Of a stretch of DNA of 64,000 bases, positions 57,401 through 64,000 are shown in pieces (the first letter of the stretch is position 1; each line of letters opens with the position of its first letter). Location: the NCBI RefSeq assembly GCF_001293685.1, contig NZ_BCAG01000001.1:310001-374000 (forward strand). The letters run 5' to 3'. Below the pieces are notes generated by a model that saw nothing but the letters and a program-made list of their open reading frames with translations, made no database searches and was not told the origin of the DNA. The translations under genes were made by a program, and so were the position numbers. The stretch is from Desulfatitalea tepidiphila. GTDB lineage: Bacteria; Desulfobacterota; Desulfobacteria; Desulfobacterales; Desulfosarcinaceae.

Positions 57401-58744
57401 ATGGCCGAGACGAACAAAGATACAGCCAAGGGCGAAGAGCTGGACGAGGGTATCGAAGTCGGCGTGCACAGGTTGACTCCCGAACGGATCCAGACGGTGA
57501 TCAACAGCGTGTTGGGTGCGGAGACCGGTGCGCGTTTCAAAGCCTATATCCAAACCTGCATTCACTGCGGACTTTGCTCGGATGCATGCCACTTTTACCT
57601 GTCGAACGACAAAGATCCCCGGTTTTCCCCGGTGGGCAAGGTCAAGCAGACGATCTGGCCCATGATTGAATCCAAAGGTCGCGTGGATGCCGATTTTATC
57701 CGGCGGGCCGCGCAGATCGCCCATACCGAATGCAACCTGTGCAAGCGGTGCGTCCAATACTGCCCGTTTGGCATCGACATCGCCTATATGATGAGCATGG
57801 TTCGTCGGATCATTCACAAACTGGGGGTCACGCCGCTCTACCTTCAGGACACGGCCCACAGCCACGCGGCCACCATGAACCAGATGTGGGTCAAGGGCGA
57901 CGAGTGGATCGACACCCTGCAGTGGCAGGAAGATGAGGCGCGTGAGGAGATCCCCGGGCTGCGCATTCCCCTCGAGAAGGAAGGCGCCGATATCATGTAT
58001 TCGGTCATCGCGCCGGAACCCAAGTTCCAGGCCCAGTTGATCTATCAGGCGGCCGTGATCATGCACACCGCCGGCGTGAATTGGACCATGCCGGCCGGCA
58101 TGGGCTGGGACAACAGCGACATGGCCATGTTCAGCGGCGACAACGAGATCATGGGCCGGGTCAAGCGGGCCCACTTCGACGCCGCCGAGCGACTCAAGGT
58201 CAAAAAGATCGTGATGGGCGAGTGCGGCCACGCCTTCCGATCCGTCTACGACATGGGCAACCGATGGTTGGGCTGGGCCATGCCGCCGATTCCCATCGTT
58301 CATGCCATCGAGTTTTATCATGATCTTCTCAAGACGGGCCGGATCCGCATTGCGCGCAAATACGACAAGCCGGTTACCTTGCACGACCCCTGCAATGTCG
58401 TGCGCGGCGGCGGGCTGCACGAAATGGCAAGATACGTGGTGTCCCAGATTTGCGAGGAGTTGGTGGAGATGCATCCCAACCGCGAGCACAATTACTGCTG
58501 CGCGGCGGGAGGCGGTGTGATCAATTGCGGTCCGCCTTACAAAAACAAGCGGATGGCGGGTAATCGGGTCAAGGCCGAGCAGCTTTTTGACGCCAAGAGC
58601 CGCGGCGCCCAGACGCTGATCGCGCCCTGCCACAACTGCCACAGTGGATTGCACGACATCATTCATCACTATGAGATCGGGTTGGATATCAAGTTCTTCG
58701 GCGATATAATCTACGAGTGCATGGAAAAGCCCGAAAGCCCATAG
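57401..58744 (+). CDS. tmcB: Tmc complex cytoplasmic CCG/HdrD-like iron-sulfur subunit TmcB
   Basis: A 447-aa protein with two 4Fe-4S motifs (CIHCGLCSDACHF near 50 and CNLCKRCVQYCPFG near 112) and two CCG-type clusters (HDPCNVVRGGG with NYCCAAGGG; APCHNCHSG). It is homologous to HmcF and to HdrD of heterodisulfide reductase. No signal or membrane helix is present, so it is cytoplasmic. It should pass electrons from TmcC to cytoplasmic acceptors of sulfate reduction. Confidence 0.93.
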   Translation: MAETNKDTAKGEELDEGIEVGVHRLTPERIQTVINSVLGAETGARFKAYIQTCIHCGLCSDACHFYLSNDKDPRFSPVGKVKQTIWPMIESKGRVDADFIRRAAQIAHTECNLCKRCVQYCPFGIDIAYMMSMVRRIIHKLGVTPLYLQDTAHSHAATMNQMWVKGDEWIDTLQWQEDEAREEIPGLRIPLEKEGADIMYSVIAPEPKFQAQLIYQAAVIMHTAGVNWTMPAGMGWDNSDMAMFSGDNEIMGRVKRAHFDAAERLKVKKIVMGECGHAFRSVYDMGNRWLGWAMPPIPIVHAIEFYHDLLKTGRIRIARKYDKPVTLHDPCNVVRGGGLHEMARYVVSQICEELVEMHPNREHNYCCAAGGGVINCGPPYKNKRMAGNRVKAEQLFDAKSRGAQTLIAPCHNCHSGLHDIIHHYEIGLDIKFFGDIIYECMEKPESP

Positions 58745-58814
58745 CCGGATGGCGGGTCTCAAGGGCACTGTCGCTACCCTTGGGCATGGGTGCTGAAGGA
58801 AGGAATGGGACCGA

Positions 58815-59195
58815 ATGAAAAGAATGCTTTTTTGGGGGATGACCATTCTCTCCATTGCCTTGGCGGTGTGCACCGCTTCCGGCCAGGAGGATATGACATT
58901 CGTCGACAACGGTGTCTTTGACCGGCCCCAGCGACCGCCCGCCATTTTCGAGCACGATGTCCACAATGAAACGGCGGGGCTTGACGACTGTGCCGAGTGC
59001 CATCATCTCTATGATGAATCGGGCCAGAAGCTGGAGGGGGAATCCTCAGAAGACCAGACGTGTGCCGATTGCCACGAAATCAAGGACGTCGGACGCAAAC
59101 CCGGATTGCGCAAGGCTTTCCATAACAATTGCAAGGGATGCCATCTGGCGGAGCAGAAGGGGCCCATTGCCTGTGCACAGTGCCATGTGCGTTAG
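58815..59195 (+). CDS. tmcA: Type II tetrahaem cytochrome c3, TmcA
   Basis: A 126-aa periplasmic cytochrome with a signal peptide (KRMLFWGMTILSIALAVCTASG) and four CxxCH motifs (CAECH, CADCH, CKGCH, CAQCH). It matches the acidic type II cytochrome c3 of the Tmc complex, including the FEHDVHN haem-ligand His before the first motif. It takes electrons from hydrogenases or type I cytochrome c3. Here tmcA is last of the four tmc genes, the reverse of the D. vulgaris order. Confidence 0.93.
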   Translation: MKRMLFWGMTILSIALAVCTASGQEDMTFVDNGVFDRPQRPPAIFEHDVHNETAGLDDCAECHHLYDESGQKLEGESSEDQTCADCHEIKDVGRKPGLRKAFHNNCKGCHLAEQKGPIACAQCHVR

Positions 59196-59212
59196 CTCCT
59201 GGGAGACAAGAG

Positions 59213-59563
59213 ATGCCGAAAAAAATATTGATCATCGATGACGACCCGGTCATTGTGAAGTATCTGCAAGCCTTGTTCGAAGATAACGGTTATGTGACCT
59301 GCACGGCGAGCAGCAGCATGGAAGGGTTGCAGCTGGTGCACGCCGAACGGCCGGATTTGATCACGCTGGATTTGGAAATGCCTGGGGAATGGGGGCCGCG
59401 TTTTTACCGTAAGCTGAGGCAGGACAAGGCATTGCGGGACACGCCGGTTATCGTGATCAGCGGGATCGACGGCGATCACGCCGTCAAGGATGCCGTCGCT
59501 TTCGTGGCCAAACCCTTTGATCCCGACAAGGTGCTCGGTATCGTCAAGAAGACCATCGGTTGA
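59213..59563 (+). CDS. Single-domain response regulator closing the tmc operon
   Basis: A 116-aa CheY-like receiver: acidic pair in IIDDDP, phosphoacceptor Asp in LITLDLEMPGEWG, Ser in VISGID and Lys in VAKPFD. There is no output domain. ATG 59213 follows GGGAG; the open frame back to 59129 overlaps tmcA and is not real. It is closest in the window to the receiver at 52698. It converges with the glycosyltransferase gene, whose stop is only 9 bases away. Confidence 0.9.
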   Translation: MPKKILIIDDDPVIVKYLQALFEDNGYVTCTASSSMEGLQLVHAERPDLITLDLEMPGEWGPRFYRKLRQDKALRDTPVIVISGIDGDHAVKDAVAFVAKPFDPDKVLGIVKKTIG

Positions 59564-59572
59564 AAATCTTCC

Positions 59573-61366
59573 TTATTCGGGTATTGAGGAAAAAACCGTT
59601 CCGAACAGTTTCCGCAGGGCCTGAACTGTCCGTTCAGCAGAAAATTGTGTCTCTGCCCGGCTTCTTGCTTTCTTGCAAAGCGTTCTTCTTTGGTCAGTTT
59701 GGAATAGTTCTAAAATTGCGGCACAGAGCGCTCCGGGATTGTCTTTTGGAATCAGGATGGCTGCATCACCTACCTCATCAGGAATCCCTTCAATGGCGGT
59801 CGCGATTATTGGTAGCCCGAATGACAGTGCCTTTCTCAAAAGCATATGGGGTGGTTCTTGCCATGACATCTCGGGAAGGCATGGCAAAAATAAGATATCT
59901 GTACAGTTGAAAAGATCAAAAAGCGAGTAATCGGAACAGTAAATAAATCTTTGCTTCAGATTCAATGCTTCTATTTTTTTTATAAGATTTTGGTCATCCG
60001 CCTGACTGGCAATGATATATTTAGTGCTATCTGCAACTAAACCACCTTTTGACTCAAGCAATTTCGCGGCATGTACAATCTCGTCTATGCCATCTGTCAA
60101 TCCATGGCCATTATAAACCAAAACGACCCGCTCTGTTTCCTTAATTCTTAATTGGCGTCTGATGAAGTTACGTGTCTTTTCGTCAGGTGTCCATTCAGAC
60201 AAACCAATTCCTGTCGGGATGACGACAATTTTATGAGACGGCACACCTTCAATGAGCAGCGCATCTCTGGCACACGGCGTGTCGGCAATGAAGACATCTA
60301 CCAGCTCCTTGTTGCTTTGTTTGAAATATTTGATGGCCTCATTTGTTTCGTGTGCAAACGCATTTCTATCCCATTGCAGGGCGATTATCTTTTTTTCGAA
60401 TTTATCTTTGGTTTTGACAGCTTGGAATGTATATGGCCATAAAATTTGGGAAACGAAAATTATATCCGCATCAAAAAGAGCAAACTCAACCCCGTTCATA
60501 GCTGTAAGGACGGTTTTGTCTTCTGGAAGCGTGATAATTGGGATATCTTTTTCCGTCCATCCCGGCGGCGGCATGCAAGTAGTGAACACCACCAGATTAA
60601 ATGTATCCTGCAAAGGTTGGTAGAGCTGGATTTCCCAACGGTTGAGATGGGGCCCTCTGACGATTGCAATTTGCGGCTTTCTCGCGTCATGCCCTTTCAC
60701 TGTATATGATATCACGTGAGGGCCTACCTGAGCCTCTCTGGGGGCAGGTTGAAAATCATAATTCCTGAACACCAGATCTTCGGGCTTGTTCACCTGGCTA
60801 CCTGGTATCCTGGCATATCGTAGGCCCTTGTTTAAGAATGTGGTTTTGTCCAGAAATCCATAATGCACGACATACACAGGCCAATCCAATACTCGGCCGG
60901 TGATACCCGACAATTTTTCATGGATAGATCGTTCCCAACGCACACCGGCTCGATTTTTCCAGATCCTTGGATAGGTTTCCAGCTGGTCAAAAGCTCTAGA
61001 ATAGAACTTTTCACTGCCTACTAGATTGCATTGTTTTATCCGATAAGCCGCCACATCCTCGGGCGTCGTCTCCAAGAGATTTCTGATCTGCTCTTCAAAA
61101 ACCATCGAAAAAGCCTCGTCTGCATCCAGCCGAATAATCCAATCACCACAGCAGTGTCTAAGGGAAATCTCTCGCTGGCGTCCAAAGTGGTTATCCCAAG
61201 GGTGGTGAATTAATTTCACTTTGCTGTGGGATTGGAGAATTTGAACGGTTCCGTCCGTACTGCCGCCATCGACAACGACGATTTCATCTGCAAACGTGCA
61301 CGAACTCAATGCCCTGGCAATAAAATTTTTTTCATTCAAAGCAATCATGGATACCGATATTTTCAT
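59573..61366 (-). CDS. Two-domain glycosyltransferase (GT2 + GT4-like)
   Basis: A 597-aa protein. The N-terminal ~240 residues are a GT-A family 2 domain of the WaaE/LPS-core type: ISVSMIALNEKNFIARAL, VDGGSTDGT and the metal-binding D-x-D in RLDADEAF. The C-terminal part (about 230-597) is a GT-B group 1 domain with VVIPTGIGLSEW and the sugar-nucleotide site EPPHMLLRKALSFGLPIIA. It likely adds sugars to an envelope glycan or glycosylates protein. Codon use and base composition are clearly AT-richer than the flanking genes, suggesting transfer from another genome. Confidence 0.87.
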   Translation of the reverse strand: MKISVSMIALNEKNFIARALSSCTFADEIVVVDGGSTDGTVQILQSHSKVKLIHHPWDNHFGRQREISLRHCCGDWIIRLDADEAFSMVFEEQIRNLLETTPEDVAAYRIKQCNLVGSEKFYSRAFDQLETYPRIWKNRAGVRWERSIHEKLSGITGRVLDWPVYVVHYGFLDKTTFLNKGLRYARIPGSQVNKPEDLVFRNYDFQPAPREAQVGPHVISYTVKGHDARKPQIAIVRGPHLNRWEIQLYQPLQDTFNLVVFTTCMPPPGWTEKDIPIITLPEDKTVLTAMNGVEFALFDADIIFVSQILWPYTFQAVKTKDKFEKKIIALQWDRNAFAHETNEAIKYFKQSNKELVDVFIADTPCARDALLIEGVPSHKIVVIPTGIGLSEWTPDEKTRNFIRRQLRIKETERVVLVYNGHGLTDGIDEIVHAAKLLESKGGLVADSTKYIIASQADDQNLIKKIEALNLKQRFIYCSDYSLFDLFNCTDILFLPCLPEMSWQEPPHMLLRKALSFGLPIIATAIEGIPDEVGDAAILIPKDNPGALCAAILELFQTDQRRTLCKKARSRAETQFSAERTVQALRKLFGTVFSSIPE

Positions 61367-61392
61367 ATATTACGGTCCCTTCTGCAATACCG

Positions 61393-62487
61393 TCACCTTT
61401 GATTTGGGGCTTTTTCCCTCTGAAGAAGGATATCGCTATACATCTTTGCCGCACACTCCGGGCACAGGCCGTGTGAAAAGCGCGCGCCGGTGTGCATGGA
61501 GACGAACTGTTCCACCTGCTGCCAATATCCCTCGTCATTTCTGATTTTCTTACAGGAGCAGCAGATCGGCAGCAATCCGCTGAGCACCTGCACCTTCTCC
61601 AATGCAGTTTCCAGTTCCTGCGTCCGCTCGCGGACGCGCACCTCCAGGTGGTCGCGGGCGTCACGCACCTCGACCATGGCGTCATCAGCCTTGCGGCGCG
61701 TCCGTTCCAACTCTTCCCCCATGGTATTGAAGGCTTCGATGAGATCGTCAAACTCGTCGTAGGTCCGCATTTCGATTGTTTCATTGAAACATCCCAGGGC
61801 CACCTGCTGGCAGCGTCGGATCAAGGTGTTGATGCGGGTGGTCAACCCCCGCGAGAGATAAAGGGCGAACAACAGTGCCAGAAGCAAAGAGGCCAGCAGG
61901 GATACCCAACCGGTCAGCCTGAGCTGGGCGAGCTTGTTGTCCACCTCGTCGGCCCGCATGTCGATGCCCACCAGGTAGCGGCCTTCCCCATGACGCAGCG
62001 GGGCATACCCGGAAAGAAAGACGCCCCACTCGTCCCGGTAGGGTTTGTCGTCCACCGAGGGGACGTGGAAGCCGGTCTGCAATAGGTCGGGTGGCTCGGG
62101 ATATTCACGGCCGGGCATGGCCTGGTTTTCGGTTTCGTCGGAATCGATCACGAATGCGACGCGGTCGGCCTCCTTGCGCATGATAAAGAGGAAGGCGATG
62201 TCCGGGTTGGCGCGTCGCGACCGGCGCAATTTTTCCAGGGTGGTGGTGTAAAGCGCCGATTCGATGTCGGCGGCAGTGCGGATGGTCTCCAGCTCCCGTG
62301 CGTCAATGCTCTGGCTCAACAGGGCCGCGCTGTTTTGAAGGCGTGAGCGCAGACTCTGCATCAAACTCTCGATGGCGTTGAAATAAAAAAAGGTACCGAT
62401 GCTGCCGGATACGAACAGCACGGCCAGAAAATGGCTGAGGAACAGCTTCGGGCCGAAGCGAAGACGGATTCGAGGAGCAATGGTCAT
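61393..62487 (-). CDS. HAMP-domain sensor with C-terminal Cys-rich tail
   Basis: A 364-aa membrane protein: helix 1 at ~15-35, a periplasmic sensory region to ~185 (FIMRKEADRVAFVIDSDE, YRDEWGVFLSGYAPLRHGEGRYLVGIDM, Cache-like), helix 2, HAMP (TTRINTLIRRCQQVALG) and a coiled coil. The tail motif CCSCKKIRNDEGYWQQVEQF ... FSHGLCPEC recurs at the C-terminus of many deltaproteobacterial sensors and may bind metal. It has no kinase or cyclase domain. The output mode is unknown; a protein partner is presumed. Confidence 0.75.
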   Translation of the reverse strand: MTIAPRIRLRFGPKLFLSHFLAVLFVSGSIGTFFYFNAIESLMQSLRSRLQNSAALLSQSIDARELETIRTAADIESALYTTTLEKLRRSRRANPDIAFLFIMRKEADRVAFVIDSDETENQAMPGREYPEPPDLLQTGFHVPSVDDKPYRDEWGVFLSGYAPLRHGEGRYLVGIDMRADEVDNKLAQLRLTGWVSLLASLLLALLFALYLSRGLTTRINTLIRRCQQVALGCFNETIEMRTYDEFDDLIEAFNTMGEELERTRRKADDAMVEVRDARDHLEVRVRERTQELETALEKVQVLSGLLPICCSCKKIRNDEGYWQQVEQFVSMHTGARFSHGLCPECAAKMYSDILLQREKAPNQR

Positions 62488-62608
62488 GATTTTTTCTCCC
62501 GGTGTCCGAATCAGGTTGGATGGGACCTGATTGGGACGAGACTAATATACCCATCCAGACATATGCGCAACTTCCAATCGGGCTCGACTATAGAACTCGT
62601 GGCCGCCT

Positions 62609-63448
62609 TCAGCGGGTCGAATCGGGTTTTCGATTGGGCGCCATGCCGAGCTTCAGACGGTCGAAGATCAGCGAGATAAGAAAGGCGAGGCTCGACACCA
62701 GGATGATTGCGGCCCCCGAGGTCAGGTCGTACCGATAGGAGAGCCAGAGACCGCAGACGGTGAACAGGGCGCCGAGAACGCTGGATGCGACCATCATCTG
62801 GAGCAGGGATTTGGCGTATTTTTCCACGATGAACGGCGGGATGGTCAGCAGCGCGATGACCAGGATCAACCCCACGACCTGGATGACCAGCACGATGGTG
62901 ACGGCCAGCAGCCCGATCATGCCGAAATAGAGCGTTTTGACAGGTACTCCCCGGATCTGGGCAAACTCTTCATCATAGCTGATGGCCAGCAAATCCTTGT
63001 AGTAATAAATCACCGCCAACGTGATGAATAGACCCATCCCGGTCATAATATAGAGGTCCGTAACCGGAACCGTGAGGATGCTGCCGAACAGATAGCTCAT
63101 CAGGTCCACATGGTAACCCGGCGTCAGATCGAGCAGGATGATGCCTACTGCCATGCCCAGAGCCCAAATGACGCCAATGATGGTGTCGGCGCGATGCCGG
63201 GCCCGAAGGGTCACGGCGGCCATGACCATGGCGGCGGCGAATGAAAATCCGATGGTGCCCACCAGGTAAGGCCAGCCGAAAAAAAAGGCCATGCCGATAC
63301 CGCCATAAGCGGCGTGGGCGATCCCGCCCGAGAGAAACACGATGCGGTTGACCACGACCAGGGTGCCCATGATGCCGCAGATGATGCTGGCCAGTAGCCC
63401 GGCCGCGAGGGCGTGGCGCATGAAGTCAAATTCGAGGGCCTCGATCAT
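62609..63448 (-). CDS. Zn/Mn-type metal ABC transporter permease (ZnuB family)
   Basis: A 279-aa permease with about eight helices. Family features are the VNRIVFLSGGIAHAAYGGIGMAFFFG segment near residue 35 (ABC-3 motif), DLMSYLFGSILTV and the VKTLYFGMIG region. It imports divalent zinc, manganese or iron. ATG 63448 is used; the ORF extension upstream overlaps the ATPase gene, which ends 5 bases before this start. The binding protein and any Fur/Zur-type regulator must lie outside the window. Confidence 0.9.
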   Translation of the reverse strand: MIEALEFDFMRHALAAGLLASIICGIMGTLVVVNRIVFLSGGIAHAAYGGIGMAFFFGWPYLVGTIGFSFAAAMVMAAVTLRARHRADTIIGVIWALGMAVGIILLDLTPGYHVDLMSYLFGSILTVPVTDLYIMTGMGLFITLAVIYYYKDLLAISYDEEFAQIRGVPVKTLYFGMIGLLAVTIVLVIQVVGLILVIALLTIPPFIVEKYAKSLLQMMVASSVLGALFTVCGLWLSYRYDLTSGAAIILVSSLAFLISLIFDRLKLGMAPNRKPDSTR

Positions 63449-63453
63449 CGCCG

Positions 63454-64000
63454 TTATTCCTTGTGCTCCATCAGAACCCGGTGGGGTAGGCCGTGGGCGA
63501 CCAGTTCCACTGGGCACACCTCTTCGGCTGTGCAGGGATACATGGTTTCCAGCATTTCGCCGGTGATCTCGGCCTGGTCATGGTAGTGCAGGCGGCGGTT
63601 CACGCAGGCGACCGATTTGACATAACGCGAGATGGCCAGCAGATCGTGGCTGACCACTACGATGGTCATGTCGCGATTCAATTCCTTGAGCAGTCGGTAG
63701 AAATCGGCCTGTCCCTTGGTGTCGATGCCGGCCGTGGGTTCATCGAGCAGCAGCAGCCGGGGTCGGGTCACCAAAGCCCGGGCGATGAAGACCCGCTGGC
63801 GTTGACCGCCGGACAACTCTCCGATTTTTTTGTCGGCATGGGCCGCCATCTCCATCTTTTCCAAAGTGGCGTGCGCTTCCTTGCGGTCGGCGGCCGATCG
63901 GCGCGCCCATCTCGTTTTTGGACCGAGTTTGGCCATCAACACGACATCCATGGCGGTAATGGGAAAACTGTTGTTGATGTGTACGTTCTGTGGAACGTAG
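63454..64000 (-). CDS. Zn/Mn-type metal ABC transporter ATPase (ZnuC family), 5' part missing
   Basis: The C-terminal 181 codons of an ABC ATPase; the frame is open to the window edge with the Q-loop YVPQN at the start, and Walker A would lie beyond it. Signature LSGGQRQRV, Walker [13 protein letters not shown] and switch VSHDL are intact. The C-terminus carries a Cys/His-rich stretch ([21 protein letters not shown]), as in ZnuC-like ATPases. It energises the permease encoded next to it. Confidence 0.9.
   Translation of the reverse strand, partial: YVPQNVHINNSFPITAMDVVLMAKLGPKTRWARRSAADRKEAHATLEKMEMAAHADKKIGELSGGQRQRVFIARALVTRPRLLLLDEPTAGIDTKGQADFYRLLKELNRDMTIVVVSHDLLAISRYVKSVACVNRRLHYHDQAEITGEMLETMYPCTAEEVCPVELVAHGLPHRVLMEHKE

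Overview
The window looks like a chromosomal segment of an anaerobic, sulfate-reducing Desulfobacterota bacterium, probably close to the Desulfosarcina/Desulfobacteraceae. The evidence is a 16-haem Hmc complex beside a Tmc complex, a small sirohaem sulfite reductase, a tungstate-type ABC transporter, a selenoprotein gene, dense two-component signalling and mostly GC-rich codon use. No transposase, phage gene or CRISPR array was seen. Mobile-like content is limited to dispersed palindromic repeats.

Layout. 0-1.4 kb: end of a trpD-like gene and a zinc-type dehydrogenase. 1.7-8.6 kb (minus strand): an operon of a DASS transporter, a sulfatase-fold hydrolase with Thr at the formylglycine position, thioredoxin, thioredoxin reductase and a NarL-type two-component pair. 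9-13 kb: small membrane protein, small sulfite reductase, SUI1-like factor, alpha/beta hydrolase, Nudix hydrolase, tRNA-Asp and tRNA-Val. 13.3-17.4 kb: MFS transporter, nitronate-monooxygenase-like enzyme, a thioredoxin-fold protein and a UGSC-family selenoprotein whose UGA codon splits it into two apparent ORFs. 17.5-27 kb (mostly minus strand): a giant FAD/FeS/CCG oxidoreductase, a plus-strand thioesterase, a tungstate/molybdate ABC transporter and a chemoreceptor. 27.4-33 kb: VOC protein, CheB-CheR-PAS fusion and a histidine kinase. 33-37 kb: a two-gene cassette (GNAT-cNMP protein plus E1-like/nitroreductase fusion) bracketed by two direct copies of a ~300-bp repeat. 37-40.4 kb: PilZ, MsrAB, a Cys-rich micropeptide, MazG-like and lipoprotein-like proteins.

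40.6-59.6 kb is the core of the window. A c-haem-binding sensor kinase and a receiver-kinase hybrid precede an Rrf2 regulator with its own operator. Then come hmcABCDEF, an unknown 181-aa protein, a tandem UspA protein, a receiver protein, a second receiver-PAS-kinase hybrid, and tmcDCBA with a terminal receiver. Hmc and Tmc are membrane complexes that pass electrons between periplasmic cytochromes c and cytoplasmic CCG/HdrD-like iron-sulfur proteins. HmcE/TmcC and HmcF/TmcB are visibly paralogous, so the locus reads as two electron conduits with shared redox-sensing control.

59.6-64 kb (minus strand): an AT-richer two-domain glycosyltransferase, a HAMP sensor with a Cys-rich tail, and the permease and ATPase of a Zn/Mn-type ABC transporter, the ATPase being cut by the window end.
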